Positions 14,453 to 28,500 of a DNA stretch of 64,000 nt are shown here, piece by piece. The DNA lies in the NCBI GenBank assembly GCA_020881915.1, contig JAJFPB010000002.1:2542001-2606000 (forward strand), in the 5' to 3' direction. Source of the DNA: Paramyrothecium sp. XJ0827 (lineage: Eukaryota; Ascomycota; Sordariomycetes; Hypocreales; Stachybotryaceae). Both the position numbers and the translations under genes were made by a program. The first letter of the stretch is position 1. Every line of letters begins with the position of its first letter. The notes beneath the pieces are model-generated. The model searched no databases. It saw only the letters and a program-made list of their open reading frames with translations, and was not told the DNA's origin.

Positions 14453-15863
14453 ATGTCTAGCGAGGAGAAGACCCGTATCTCTGGCGACGTCGTTCGCTCA
14501 GACGGGCCCACGCTGCCCACCGTCAACCCTCAGAGCGAGAAGGCTTCAGCCGCCTCTCCTTCTCTGCACCCCGTTTTCTATGTCGTGTGGGTGTCCCTCA
14601 AATCCGATACAGACGCAGACGTCGTTGTGCGAATGCTAACCTTTCACCCTGCAGGACTTGGATTGGCTTCAGTTCCTCCGTTATTTTGTTCAACAAGTGG
14701 CTGCTCGACACACTGAACTTCCGTACGTCGATAAAGCCCCGTACAGCTTAAACTTTTCCCCCAACCGCGAGGCTAATCATACTCCAAGGCTACCCCGTCA
14801 TCCTTACAACATACCACTTGACCTTCGCAACCATCGTCACTCAGGTTCTTGCTCACTGGACCACTGTTCTCGATGGCCGCAAGAAGGTTAAGATGACCGG
14901 TCGCGTGTACATGCGTGCCGTTGTCCCTATTGGTATCTTCTTCAGCCTGAGTCTCATTTGCGGAAACGTCACCTACCTATACCTCTCCGTCGCCTTTATC
15001 CAGATGCTCAAGGCCACGACACCTGTCGCTGTCCTTCTCTCAGGATGGGCGCTCGGTGTGTCCAAGCCCAGCTTGAAGCAATTCTTGAACGTTTCTGCTA
15101 TTGTTGTCGGTGTCATTATCGCTTCCTTCGGCGAGATTCACTTTGTTCTCGTCGGGGTCTTGTACCAGATTGGCGGTGTGATCTTCGAGGCACTGCGTCT
15201 TACCATGGTCCAGCGTCTCCTCAGTTCTGCCGATTTCAAGATGGACCCTCTTGTATCACTCTACTACTTCGCTCCCATTTGCGCCGTCATGAATGGAGTC
15301 GTTGCTTTGATTTGGGAGGTTCCCAACTGCAGCATGGATGACGTTTACAACGTCGGTTTCTTCACCTTCTTCCTGAACGGTCTCTGCGCATTTATGCTGA
15401 ACGTTTCGGTTGTGTTCTTGGTAAGCGCCTATGCCCAATGAAACTACGATATCAACGGCTAATTGACATTGCACAGATTGGCAAGACTTCTGCCGTTGTG
15501 CTCACCATTTGCGGTGTTCTCAAGGACATCATGCTTGTCGCTGCCTCCATGATGATCTGGGGAACTCACGTCACTGGTCTCCAGTTCTTTGGCTACTCCA
15601 TTGCTCTGGGTGGCATGGTCTACTACAAGCTTGGCTATGACCAGCTCAAGGGCTACGCTGGCGAGGCCAGCCGCCACTGGGCTGAATTCGGCGCCAGGAA
15701 GCCGGTTCTGCGCAAGCTCAGCATTATTGTTTTCTCCGTCTTTGTTCTTTTCACGCTCTTTGGCGGCCTCGCTCCCACCTACGCTCCTGAATACGTCAGC
15801 AACGCGTCGAACAAGCTGGCCCACGACGTTACCAAGGGCTGGATGGTCAGCAACCCCAAATAA
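14453..15863 (+). CDS. Triose-phosphate/nucleotide-sugar transporter family membrane protein
   Basis: Drug/metabolite-superfamily carrier of the TPT/SLC35 type, expected to exchange a sugar phosphate or nucleotide sugar across a Golgi or ER membrane; the substrate cannot be read from sequence. Exons 14453-14586, 14655-14722, 14789-15420 and 15477-15863 give 406 residues. Seen: WIGFSSSVILFNKW, FRYPVILTTYHLTFAT, the family-typical SLICGNVTYLYLSVAFIQML followed by KATTPVAVLL, and later GVLKDIMLVAASM, with about ten hydrophobic segments. The start gives a short polar N terminus (SSEEKTRIS) before the first helix. Introns have GT..AG ends and join in phase; the first uses a weak GTGGGT donor. A longer open frame starts at 14010 in another frame across this ATG and is probably leader sequence. 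Confidence 0.9.
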
Positions 15864-16577
15864 ATGCCATGATCCACTGGCCGATGGCCAGTACGGAACG
15901 AAACGCGATCTTCACAACGTGGCGTTTTGGTGGGCGGTTAGGGATCACTGGGCCTAGTCTTTCCTTCAAACAAAACCCCCCTATTTCGGATTTGTTCTAG
16001 TACATACTATCTCTTTTTGCGAAGCTTTCTAATTTGGTGGCTTTTGAATGATTCTGCTCGGCTGTCGCGGGGTCACGAGTGTACAAGGTAGCTATAGAGC
16101 TGAGGCGCAGAGCGCATGGTCGATGTTGCACGGCAAGAATTGCATCATGGAAGGTCTAATCTGATGTACTTTAGACGGCGTTTAACCCGAATTCATAGAA
16201 AACGTGGAGTTGAAAGTCGGCGTGAACAGGACGCAAATACGGAACATGGAAATTTTACGCACGTAAATGACTCTGGGGCGTCCGGTGTGATGTGTGATTT
16301 GGCATGTTTACAACTACCTAGGTAATCGTCTATACCAGTCTTCCTCTCCAGGCCCTGTGGCTGGCTCCCTCCTGCATTGGGGATAAACAGCCAGATACAT
16401 CTACTCATTTGATCGATCATGACATCCCGGCGTTGCAAGCACGCGAGGCGAAGTGAGGAGATTGTTACTTGTTTCAATGAACTTCATATTTGAGCCCATA
16501 AACCGGGGTTCCTAAGTGCCATTCGATGCTCTTTACATCCCGCCAACTCCCTAACCGTGATGGAGAAAACGATATTT
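15864..16577. other. Intergenic between convergent genes
   Basis: 3' sides of the transporter (+) and eL27 (-). No gene seen; expected to hold both 3' untranslated regions. Confidence 0.6.
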
Positions 16578-17237
16578 TTAAAATTCTGTTGATCCTGTTA
16601 GTAGCTGTTTGCTGCAACTCGAAATGTGTGGCGGGAGGAGTGCACGTACTCAGAGGGGTGAAGAACCATCGGTTCTTGCCGCTGGTGTATCGCTCCTCAA
16701 GCACCTTCTTGACGTTCTTCTTGGCATCCTCGCGCTGGCTGACCTCCTTGAAGGTCTCGCCGCTGACAGCGCCCTTGAGGCCCTCGAGCTCAAGAGTGTA
16801 ACGGGTGGGCATCAAGTGGTTGTAGTTGATGACCTTGATGAAGGGCTTGATCTTGGAGCGCTTCTCTTGACGAGACTTGGACATGCGGCGGGTGATCTTC
16901 GAGGGGTAGCGCTCAATGCCAGCAACGACGGCGTGGCCGAAGGGGTGAGGCTTGTTGCCATTGTCGACGGGCTGGATGATGACGACCTGCAAAGAAAAGA
17001 ACACCAGTCAGCCTTCCGATCGTTACAAGAACATAGAGGTGGCCCTCTGTCCAGTCCATCCTCTTCTCTTCGCGTTGCTGCCCTTTTCTACCCGCCCCTG
17101 CCCTTTGTTCAAATAATGCGCTGACGAGGAGGACTGGTATCGACGTGACGGAATTCGGACGCAGAGATTCGTACCTTCTTGCCGGCGTATCTGCCGCGGG
17201 TGATGATGGCGACTCGGCCGACCTTGAGGAACTTCAT
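16578..17237 (-). CDS. rpl27: 60S ribosomal protein eL27
   Basis: Structural protein of the cytosolic large ribosomal subunit. Exons 17237-17175 (63 nt), 16986-16650 (337 nt) and 16585-16578 (8 nt) give 135 residues, the usual length. Seen: N-terminal [20 protein letters not shown], then [19 protein letters not shown] basic stretches ([17 protein letters not shown]) and C-terminal [11 protein letters not shown]. The last exon encodes only the end of a Lys codon, Phe and the stop. Its intron has a GTACGT donor and a perfect TACTAAC branch site, with the ATCAACAG acceptor chosen because the first AG is too close to the branch. The gene shares a 335-bp divergent promoter with Nce101, in which a GTCACGTGA element sits about 130 bp upstream of this start. 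Confidence 0.95.
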
Positions 17238-17572
17238 TTTGACCTGCGGTATGGTCCGGAAATTTGCTGGTTGGAAGTTTTCGTCGTCGTGAACCGTGAT
17301 CGGGAATTTGGTGTAAATTTTGGGGTTTGTGGGTTTGGCAATTTGGGGCAAGCGAGTGCATGTGCTATGTCACGTGAGAGAAATTCTTTCGGTTTTTGCT
17401 TGGTCTGTGCTTGCTTACCTTTCTGCCTGCTCTGACCTTAGCCCTTTCCTTTTGCTGACGTAAAGCATCGGGAGCTACGCTAGCTCTCCGCCCAATACCT
17501 TCGGCTTGTGCTTCTCGTGAATGTTCATCAACCGTTTGCGTGGTCCGTCAACCGCGTGTTCACGTCCCAATT
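17238..17572. promoter_or_regulatory. Shared divergent promoter of eL27 and Nce101
   Basis: 335 bp between two divergent starts, with a GTCACGTGA E-box at 17369-17377. Both genes must draw core promoter elements from this stretch. Confidence 0.6.
17369..17377. promoter_or_regulatory. GTCACGTGA E-box (Cbf1-type)
   Basis: GTCACGTGA matches the consensus of Cbf1-type bHLH factors. Such sites are known in ribosomal protein promoters of some ascomycete yeasts; the role here is inferred from sequence and position only. Confidence 0.5.
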
Positions 17573-17826
17573 ATGCCTGCACCAACGTATATCATTTCCC
17601 GGGTGGCCGACCCAATCTTTGCCGTCTTCATAGGCTTGTCAGCTGCTGCTACGAGAATCAACCGCGAAGAGAAAGCCAAGGGTCGCAGCACGGATGAGAC
17701 GATTGAAGCTGGTCTTCGGTATGCTTGAATTGGCCGTCTTCAGGCCGTCAATTCCACTCGCATCCTTTTCAATCACTAACCTAACATTTCGCCAGGCGCA
17801 TTGGCCTCTCTAGAAAATCATCCTAG
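17573..17826 (+). CDS. NCE101: Nce101-like small membrane protein
   Basis: Homologue of yeast Nce101/Nce1, a very small protein linked to non-classical export of leaderless proteins. Exons 17573-17718 and 17796-17826 give 58 residues. Seen: PTYIISRVADPIFAVFIGLS, one hydrophobic segment (about residues 5-27), followed by the conserved AAATRINREEK and a basic tail ending RRIGLSRKSS. The intron (GTATGC..GCCAG, branch CTAAC) joins CG to G; without it the frame stops two codons later. The size and the ADP-FAVFIG/INREE pattern match the family. It is convergent with the TTC36-like gene, with only 68 bp between stops. Confidence 0.88.
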
Positions 17827-17894
17827 CTCCTCGAAACGCCTTTACATGAATTGAACAACAGTAAACTTGGTGCCAACGAGCTCGACCACCCAAT

Positions 17895-18692
17895 TTAGTT
17901 CTCGAACGACGGCCCATACTCCTTCTTCATAGCCTCTCGTACCATCTCTCCACACAATTTCGCAGTAGGATTCACGCTTACGGCAAGCCCTTTGGCAATT
18001 GGATTGCCGTACCGACCGCCAAGCGCCAAATCGTGCGAAGCCGCTTCCTCAAACTCTATACGAGTCCAGCCTGATTCGGGTCGATTTTGATCGATATCCA
18101 AGGAGCGGTGTGATAGCAGTTTGGATGTCTTGAGATATACAGCGGCCCTTTGCGTATGCGCCATTGACAGCGTACGTGCGACTTGGGGGGAGACGGGACC
18201 TCGTGGCGATGCCGGAGACAGAAGTCGAATAGAGAGCTCCATGTCTTCCAACGCTTTTGCAGCAGCGCGTCTCTTTTCTTCCGGTTCCGGCTGTGCGATC
18301 AGGGGCATCGGCATGCCGGAAGTTTCATTGAGTAGCATCGCATCTCCGTACAAACGCCGTAACGCTTGGACCCTGTTGTTCCTCGCACTGGCATATTCGG
18401 GATGCTCGGTAATGAGATTGTCTAGTTCGGCGATGCAAGTCTGATAACCTTTGGCGGCAACCTCGTCGCTGTCCAGAGATTGACTTTTGCTCAGCTCCAA
18501 TTCGAGCGTTTGAATCGATTTAATGATACTGCGCTCCTTCTCTATTATTCTGTCATATAAGGAAGTGTCGGTGATGTGTGGATCGCGAGACAAGGAAGTG
18601 TCGATGACAACTCCTGTCATGGGATCCGCCTCCGGGTCCTTTATCTTCTCAAGCACGTTGATATCGTGCGTGCTCAAATTGACGGCGGTCAT
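17895..18692 (-). CDS. Tetratricopeptide repeat protein 36 homologue
   Basis: Single-exon gene of 265 residues resembling fungal members of the TTC36 family. The role is unclear; animal TTC36 has been linked to tyrosine catabolism through HPPD stability. Seen: a TPR-like helical stretch with AELDNLITEHPEYASARNNR and VQALRRLYGDA, then a second helical block with MAHTQRAAVYLKT, and a C-terminal KLCGEMVREAMKKEYGPSFEN-like end. The start at 18692 (MTAVNLSTHD) is preferred; an in-frame ATG at 18896 would add 68 poorly conserved-looking residues. The 981-bp spacer to the divergent HPPD gene is striking given the animal TTC36-HPPD connection. Confidence 0.82.
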   Translation of the reverse strand: MTAVNLSTHDINVLEKIKDPEADPMTGVVIDTSLSRDPHITDTSLYDRIIEKERSIIKSIQTLELELSKSQSLDSDEVAAKGYQTCIAELDNLITEHPEYASARNNRVQALRRLYGDAMLLNETSGMPMPLIAQPEPEEKRRAAAKALEDMELSIRLLSPASPRGPVSPQVARTLSMAHTQRAAVYLKTSKLLSHRSLDIDQNRPESGWTRIEFEEAASHDLALGGRYGNPIAKGLAVSVNPTAKLCGEMVREAMKKEYGPSFEN

Positions 18693-20921
<2,229 letters not shown>

Positions 20922-21298
20922 AATGGCATCGGGGAAAAAATGGGGTAATATCAGGGTCGGACCTGGAAAAAGATGAACGCATTGTCATGTGTTCTCAAGT
21001 CATTAACGAGCTAATGAGCGAAAGCATTTTTGTCTATTTTTTTTTCTTGGTGCTTAACACATACGCGCACCATTGTATGTCAGTGTTGTACAGACAGAAT
21101 ACATGATAGCATATGCTACAAACCCATAAATTACACCTGACCCTTGACGCCAAATGATTTGTCCGTGAACCCCGGCCGTAAGGTCATCAAAAATGTGCTA
21201 CTGTCTAAGCAAAACCTAGCACGCAAAGTGCAGACTATATACGCTCTGACTTCCTTGTTTTCGTATTTTACATGTTCCACCGAGATGTAGGTCCCGCC
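20922..21298. other. Intergenic between convergent HPPD and Ssl1
   Basis: 377 bp of 3' flanks; no gene seen. Confidence 0.6.
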
Positions 21299-22801
21299 TC
21301 ACGCATCCACAACCATGTCTCCGTTGGTGGCATGGCTGTTCCCGTTGACGTCAGCGTTGCCTCCGCTGGGGTTGATGCTGTTGCTCTGGCACCCGGGGCA
21401 ATTGTGTATGACCTGGTGGGCAAAGACGTCGCAGTCGATGCAGAAGTGGTTCCCGCACACTTCGCAGGCGTAGCGGCCGCTCTCGCTGACTCCCTTGGCC
21501 GTCGACCGCCCGGGCGGAGCGTCCTTGGTTTTGTCCGAAGAGGCCTTGCTTTTCGGCTCCTCGGGGAAGGGACACTGGCAGGAGAAGCAGACGACGGACC
21601 TGGCCGCCTCGGCCCACGAGACCTCGACCCAGTTCCGCAGGGGGAAGAGGTGATGGTAGGAGCGGGCCAGGTGGGTGGACAGGATGAGCGTCAACCCGCA
21701 GCCGGGGCACTCGGCCGGCAGCCGGCAGACGCGCGCGCCGCACCTCGTGCACAGGTAACCTTCCCGAAAGGGCTTGTTGTGGCACGCGCAGTAGCTCATG
21801 CTGCCGCCGGGGGCGAGCGTGCGCGACGGGAAGCCCATCATGAGCAGGCTGGCCTTGCTCTGCTCGCGCGTGCGCGTGACGGGCGGCGTGGTGGCCGCGA
21901 GGAAGAGCTCCCGGTAGTGCACCTCGTCCATGGCGACGTTGTACTGCGAGTCGTCGCCGGCGTTAGTCCGCGAGCACAGGTCCGCGCAGATGGCGACCTG
22001 GGCGGACAGCCCGACGACGGAGACGCGTATGCGGTCGGTGATGAGGTTGGCGATGGTCTCGTGGATGTCGCCGGGGTCGCTGGACAGAAGGGCGCCGTAG
22101 ATGATGAGGACCTCTCGCGTGCCGTGCGACGGGGCGTGACTAGATGGCAAGACGGCGTTAGTATGCTTCCCGAGGGGACAGGGAGGGGGGAGGGAAAGTG
22201 TAAAGCGGGCTGGTCCCTACAATAATGCTCCTCGACACATCTCCAGGGCGTTCTGCAGACTCGGGTTTCCCTGAGGGTCCTGGTTCTCCAGCTCCTTCAG
22301 CCGCTCCAGGTGCTCCGCCGGGTTGCCGCCCAGGTCGCTTATCCGCACGGCGACGCCGTCGCGCATGCCCACGACGCCCAGCTGGGAGATGGGGTTCTGC
22401 TCGAAGAACTCCTTGACGAACGCCGCCGCGTAGTTCAGCGTCAGGCGGTACCGCGTGGGCAGGAGGTCCTTCTCCGCCATGGCGAACGACATGTCCAGCA
22501 CCAGCACCATGTGCCGTATGATGCCCCTCTGCAGCGGCGTCGTGTCGCGCAGCAGCCGCCGGCGCTTCTCCGCCTCGAGCGTGGTGAGGTTGAGCACGCC
22601 GTCCTGGTCCTCCTCGGGGAGGTCCGTCTCCCAGGTGCGCTTGGACTTCTCCCACGCCCTCGCCCCGCCCTTGTCCTTCTTGTTGCCGGCCTTGGACGGC
22701 TTCGCCTGCGCGGAGCGGTCGTCGCCGTCCGTGACTCGGTGGTCGACGAGGTCGTCATCCGACATGTCGTCGGCGACGTACTCGCCGTCTGAGTCGGCCA
22801 T
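21299..22801 (-). CDS. SSL1: TFIIH core subunit Ssl1 / p44
   Basis: Subunit of general transcription and repair factor TFIIH; p44 stimulates the Rad3/XPD helicase. Exons 22801-22221 and 22139-21299 (81-nt intron, GTAGGG..TCTAG) give 473 residues. Seen: acidic N terminus, a von Willebrand A-type domain starting near HMVLVLDMSFAMAEKDLLPT and continuing with REVLIIYGALLSSDPGDI, then two C-terminal zinc modules: the C4-type CACHNKP...CTRCGARVC...CPGC and the RING-like CFSCQC...CEVCGNHFCIDCD...CPGC. The splice joins LL to FHAPSHGT. The start is the first ATG before the acidic SDGEYVADD segment. Confidence 0.95.
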
Positions 22802-23569
22802 CTTGGGGCGGCCTGGGAGGGAGGGGGGGGGGTCGGCTATCGCAATAAGGAGCAGGCGGTGGTACGTTTGCTTTCGGTGCAGGGAGGTGCTGCAGCCTCG
22901 GCGGGCAAGTTGCGTGTGCGAATGTTGAAAAGGTTCAAAAGATAAACGAGGCTGCGGCCGTGGTTCGCAGCCTTGTGCATCTCCCCCACAGCTGAGCAAA
23001 AGCTGGCACCAATAGAAAGAGCAGTAATGAACGGACGCACGCACGCACACACGGTCTAGCGGCTTTTACTCTGGAGGAGCCACTCTTCAGTCGCGGCACA
23101 TGCCAACAGTTCGATTGTATTTATTCAAAGGTAATAAGCATTAACTACTCAATTGGGTATACTACGATGTCGTATCTAGATGACTGCTGCATACAAGCCG
23201 CGGAGTCGTAATCCGTTAAAGCATGCATCACCAAACACAAAGTCCTCCGCACATCTACCATCCTTGCTCTTGTACTGTCCTCCTCCAAAGCTCGTGTGGC
23301 TCATGAGTCTACCGCACGCCTTGCACCCGGGGCTCAGATGCTTCGTTGCTGACGGCGGCGGCTCGCTGCATGGTATAACCAAAGGCTCCCCATAAGCATT
23401 TTCCATCCGTGTATCACATATGCGTGTCGCTATGCCGCGTCATGTTTAAGCTGTTATTACACATACAGCCGCCCGATCGAAGAATAGATTAAAAGTAAAA
23501 AATCGAACAAATATTCAATGCTGCCCAGTCCTTGAACGCCGATCCCATGGCCGCCATGCTGTCGGCGCA
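22802..23569. other. Intergenic between Ssl1 start and Chs7 stop
   Basis: 768 bp with the Ssl1 promoter and Chs7 3' flank. A 76-codon minus-strand frame (23176-23406) contains several Cys but no recognised motif; not called as a gene. Confidence 0.5.
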
Positions 23570-24713
23570 TTAGGGGTATGTAGTGCCAACAGGCATCGGC
23601 CAGTCGTCCTCGGTAATGCTGGACCAGAAGATCCAGATGGTAACTACCGAGAGGAGGGTGAACAATGTTTGGAAAAGAGCGCCGTCGATCTTGCCGTCCG
23701 TTCCGTCACAGATGTATCTGCTGATGGCGTAGTTGAACACCTGGCCGATGGCGAAAAGTACGGCAGCAGCGGTCAGGTAGATCATGGGCCGAGTCTCACC
23801 CAAAACGCGCAGGACAAGGATAGTTTCGAGAACGAAAAAGGCGACCAGGAAAATTAGAGGCACAAGCTGGTAGAGGACGTAGAGCGCAATGTGTCGGTTG
23901 GGCAGGTCATAGCTATTGTCCCAGTAGTTGGTGAACTGGAATCCGGTGTCTAGGGCGATGTAGCCGGTTCCGATGAGGAAAGCTGCGCCGGAGATGACAA
24001 TGAGGCCCATAGACAAGATGGTACCGTCATCAATCAATTGGTACCCAACCACAGCATTCAATAAGAGCACCCAGGTCGTTGCGGCGATCATGCCAATATG
24101 AATGGCGGAGAATGCCTGAGAAGGCGATTAGCAGACAATTTGCAACGGTGAGAAAGAATGCGCATACCAGGCGGATGTTCTGGCCAGTCTCGCCGCTAAA
24201 GGGAATAAGCCCAACCGAGAATATTTCGCATATGCTGATGATGATGTATCCAAGCAGAAACAGTTGCATTTCCCTGGCGTCATATAAATTAGTCACCATA
24301 ATTGGGCTGAGCAGGGAGCAAGCGACTCACCGTCGGCCCACGGCCGCCTTCTTCTTCTCCGAGCGAAACAATAAGAAGGCCGACACCACGATGGCGAAGA
24401 AGGCCAAAATTATAGACCCCAGGTTTCCTAGGAACCTATTACCGCTCAACGGGATGCCCCGTAGTTGGCAGCCCTGCCATGGTCCATCTTGGTCGTGGTT
24501 AGGTGAGAAGAGCTGTAGAAGATGAGTGTCAGTACGGGATGAACGCAATTGATCCGAGGTCGACTGTTGTGATGGCAACGTACATTGCAGACGGGCAGAG
24601 TTGAGTCTCTGCAGAAATTCTGTTGTAAGAACGAATTAGTAAAGGCAGAAAAAAAGGACGCCAAAGCCTCATCGCTCCCATACCTCAAAGTTGCCGAAAT
24701 CCGTTGATCCCAT
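23570..24713 (-). CDS. CHS7: Chitin synthase export chaperone
   Basis: ER membrane protein of the Chs7 family, needed for folding and ER exit of class-III/IV-like chitin synthases. Exons 24713-24684, 24619-24584, 24512-24331, 24273-24168 and 24115-23570 give 299 residues. Seen: N-terminal MGSTDFGNFE, then NFCRDSTLPVCN with the conserved Cys, WQGCQLRGIPL, seven hydrophobic segments, and the family C terminus SITEDDWPMPVGTTYP. Two very small exons (30 and 36 nt) lead the gene, and all junctions keep the frame. A basic loop EKKKAAVGRR lies between helices. With UGM this is the second clear wall-building gene of the window; they are not adjacent. Confidence 0.92.
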
Positions 24714-25138
24714 TGTGAGGAAATGCAGCTGTCGCTGGAGAGGGTGCGGTCGGGACGGATTGGGGGGTTAGTCCCTTCGGGGCTATCGTTCAAGCGTAGT
24801 CGAGAATTAGAGCTATGATATCGTAGCCAATTGGGCAATAAAATGCGGGAAGAAGGAGTCGCGTGGAGTATGCTCGTTCGCGATGCTCGGTGAGCTGCGT
24901 CGTGATCAATGGGGTGTGGCAATGTCGTTGATGCGTGTCGTGAATTGGACTCGGTCGGGTAACAGCGCGGGTACGGCGACACGATTCAATCCTTGAGCGA
25001 GCTCCTCCCCGTGAGCACCAGTTCGAGTATGCGCAGGGTGCGTCGAGTGAACGTCGCCTTTCGCGACACGGAAGTGCAGGTGATTTTCAAGACGATCGAC
25101 CAACAAAGCGGGTAAGGAAAAGTCGCGGACGGGATGGA

Positions 25139-25176
25139 GTCGGGTCGAGTCGAGTCGAGTCGGGTTCGAGTTCGAG
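25139..25176. repeat. GTCGAG-type simple repeat
   Basis: Imperfect tandem GTCGAG/GTCGGG units upstream of Chs7. Confidence 0.8.
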
Positions 25177-25506
25177 TTTAGGGACGCAAGGAACCGAACT
25201 GGAACTCTGGAGCTGGGGTTGGGGCTGGGGGGTGGGTGGTGGGTGGACTGATGGCTGTGCCCAGTATTTGCTGTAGGCGACAAGCCTGTTTTTTTCGAGG
25301 CTGGTAACTGGAGCTAATCTTAAACCCCGGTCGGTCATGTAACGATGGACGGCCCCTAAACGGTAGCCGAACCCGCTGACTGGCTGGGAGCCCTACGGCG
25401 GAGACTTAGGCGAGGCACCCCAGGCAGGCCGCTGCTTGGGATGCTCGGCTGGCGCGATTGGCTGGACGACCGGCGGGCCAATTTACGGTGATGAAATAAG
25501 GAACCG

Positions 25507-25518
25507 TAAGGTACCTTA
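25507..25518. repeat. Palindrome TAAGGTACCTTA (copy 3)
   Basis: Exact copy of the 12-bp palindrome at 5828 and 12232, about 800 bp upstream of Chs7. Confidence 0.85.
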
Positions 25519-28500
25519 GGTCCACGGAGAGGCAGACCGTAGAGAGAAGGCTCTTGCAGGAGGACGAACGATCGAGCTGTGTTTTACCAGAGCAGATCCG
25601 GCAGGAGCAGCAGCGGCGACGGCAACGGCAACGGCGTGTGCCCGAGCACGATGTTGGATAATGGCACGACAAGACGGGCATCCCAGGCTGATCAGCCCGA
25701 CCGGGGGAAAGAAACGTTCATGTAGCTTTTAATTGACGCCGGCTGCATGAAATCGACGCCAGCTCAAGGGCTATCATCATTTACAGCATTCCCTGCATCC
25801 CGCTCTAGCTTTCCAATAATGCCACGGCTGCATCTCATGCACCTTTCCAATACAGGCGTGATTGAGCCTATGCTCAAGGAACCCAATCTGTCCACGCTGG
25901 GCTGGAGGGCGACTTCAATGAGCTGGAATTGGAGACGAAAAGGGATGCGCCCCTCCGAGGTCCTGCCACAATCTCTGGACGTCTTGGCCGAGGTCAGATA
26001 TTGTTTCCTCCCGCTGCTATAGGCGGGCCTGGTTCCCGGCCATCGTCATGGACGGCGAAAGCCTGCGTCTTTTGATGGATGGAAGCAAACACCATTCTCA
26101 CCACTGCGCCAGCTCTTTTTCCATTGGCTGCCCCCCGTGGTCCAAGCTGCAAGTGATGATGCTCGCACAGAAAAGAAAGTTGATGCAGCAGAATTTGAAT
26201 CATGTTTTATGCATGATGAGCTGGAGCGCCCAGTCGTGTCCCGTCTCCACACACACGCCGCACCCAGCCATTCCAGTCCCACCCTCCCGAGGCGCCACGG
26301 CCAAGGAGTCTCCCTCCAGCCTCCTTGGTCGCAGACCGAGACAGAACGCGGGAAATATGGCAATGCCGCTCGATTTGATCGGAACATGGTTTACCGAAAT
26401 GTTGCACCTGGACTTCCTATTTCGGAACAAGCAGTCTATTCGAGATGGCCCGCTGTTCGCATTTATCTGTTCATTTTACCTTTCTTCGTCGTAAGGAATA
26501 TGGCAGTACGTACCGATAAAAGATCCCCCCAGTTCTCATACAAGCGTGTGGCCCGCTGCCTCCCTTTAGCCAGGCTGTGCACGGACTGGTTACAACGCTA
26601 CCAGGAGGTCGCGGTGGCCCGTGGGCTGATGTGCGCATGGCATTGTAACATGCTTTTGTTTCTATTCTGGGGCTCGCAGATGGCCTCAGGGGCCTTTCTT
26701 TGCCATTGCTGCAGACCCTTCGCGTGTATCACCAGAAACCAAGGGTTCACCTGGGTTGACTGTTTTGTGCTACCCCGACGTACAGTACGGCAGTATTCGA
26801 TGCATGTGATGTCTGGCTTGGCCTGCCTTACGTGCCCTAACCTTGTCTGGCTTAAGGAAATCTAATGTAATATACAGATTTACATTAGCATGGAAGGCAC
26901 ACTAAACCTATTAACCACATCCGTTGAGCTGCCAGCTGATTGTGCAAGTTTGACGTACACTAGTCAAAGTCTTGTCCCAGCTGACGCCGACACATGTTTC
27001 AGAGGAATTGGCCATACGAGGAGCCTCGGTCATTGTTCGATATCGCCTCGAGGGGATAGATGCTGCCCGAGAGGTAATTGACCTGGAATGGGGAATCAAC
27101 TATTGCCCTTGACTCCGTAACTGTTATATCGTCGGCTTGCCCTCTCACCTACACAAGCCACATCGACTGTCTCGTGCAAGGCTGCTGCTATCTTCTCTTT
27201 CCCACACTACCGACTGGGCATAGTCCATTTGCATTCCTGCATGACGTATTCTCTTGGTTTGCCCATGTTCTGGGTCATTCTGCGACGACAAATGCGACGG
27301 CATGTCGGAAGCTTGGGACCGAAACATCTCACATTTTCACCAGTCTCATGCTAGTTGCGAGGAGCGAAGCGTGGCACCTAATGGGATACGTGGGCAGGGT
27401 ATCCTACCTTAACTTTTCTTACCTATAGCAGCACCCAGTGTGTGTCTGTCCAATGGCAGTTTGCTAAAGTGTGTGCTTCTTAGATGCAGCTATCCCATCC
27501 TGCATATCGCTACCCTATACCTACCTTTACCCGGTCCCCATTTGAGGATGCTTTGCCGTCATGTTCGTCGGCTTCCGCTGTTACCTGCTTAGATATGGGT
27601 AACAGTTGTATATTCACTGTCGACATGCTTGCTTATTTGTAACGGTTACACGACGCAATGTTAGGTTCGTGCCTCCCCTTGACATGCCCATGTTGAGTTG
27701 ACCAAGTCACCTGGGGGGCTCGATGATGGCTTGGATTAGAGGACATAGTATCAGGCGACCCCCTGAGAAGATTGGTTGCATCCCTGGCCAGCAATACAAG
27801 CGCACGGCTTGGTTTATCCCGACCATGGCAGATGAAGCAGGCGGCTCCTTTGCAGAGTCACCTCCGTCCACCGGATGTTGAAACTGTCCGCCCATACCAA
27901 CTACCTTAAACTGCTTGATCACAGGACGAGGCGCTATACGAGGCGGACCAGGGAAAACGATCATCCGCGTTATCCCGAGCACCGAAACAAGAGCAGGATA
28001 TGTAGCACAGCAATATGTGGTCTACCCACCTACCTTATGTTAAGAGTAGGTTGTTTTGCGCTGGGGTTGCTATACCAGTGTCCACCTCGCCTACGGAGTA
28101 GATGAACGACACTCTCGGGTCTTGGCTCAGCGACCCATACGTTCAACCGCCAGACAAGAGTACTTGACCTGTAAATTAGATTCGTACCCGTGACAAAAGA
28201 GACGTTGATTAAGAATTATTCGGGGGTTCCCGGATTTCTTCTGTTTCTTTCCATTTGCTATCTACAAAAAGAAATCTTTTCAAAACCAGGATTTCTGATT
28301 TGCTGCACCCAGGCTGAACCGAGTCAAGTGGAATAAATAGCCGCTGCAACCCCCAACATCGAAACCAGCCAAACCCACACTTATCTCGAACGGCGGCCCA
28401 TAGCTCGCATTGCCCGGCCTGCCGAGTGACGTAGCTGTCCCCACCGCACCAAGCAGCAATCAAGGGTTCTCAAGGGCCTGTGCAGTGATCTCACCAGAGC

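Noticed and set aside
14010..14639. 209-codon frame overlapping the transporter start
   Set aside because: Pro/Ser/Leu-rich translation of a pyrimidine-rich leader in a different frame; the transporter frame is clearly the coding one.
21351..22758. Long GC-rich frames overlapping Ssl1 on both strands
   Set aside because: Shadows of the Ssl1 gene; Arg/Gly-rich translations without motifs.
23176..23406. 76-codon Cys-containing minus-strand frame
   Set aside because: No recognised metal-binding pattern or signal peptide, and no supporting context.
26137..26865. 242-codon plus-strand open frame
   Set aside because: No motif, odd composition (many Cys, Trp and Arg scattered), no splice partners; likely chance in a long spacer.
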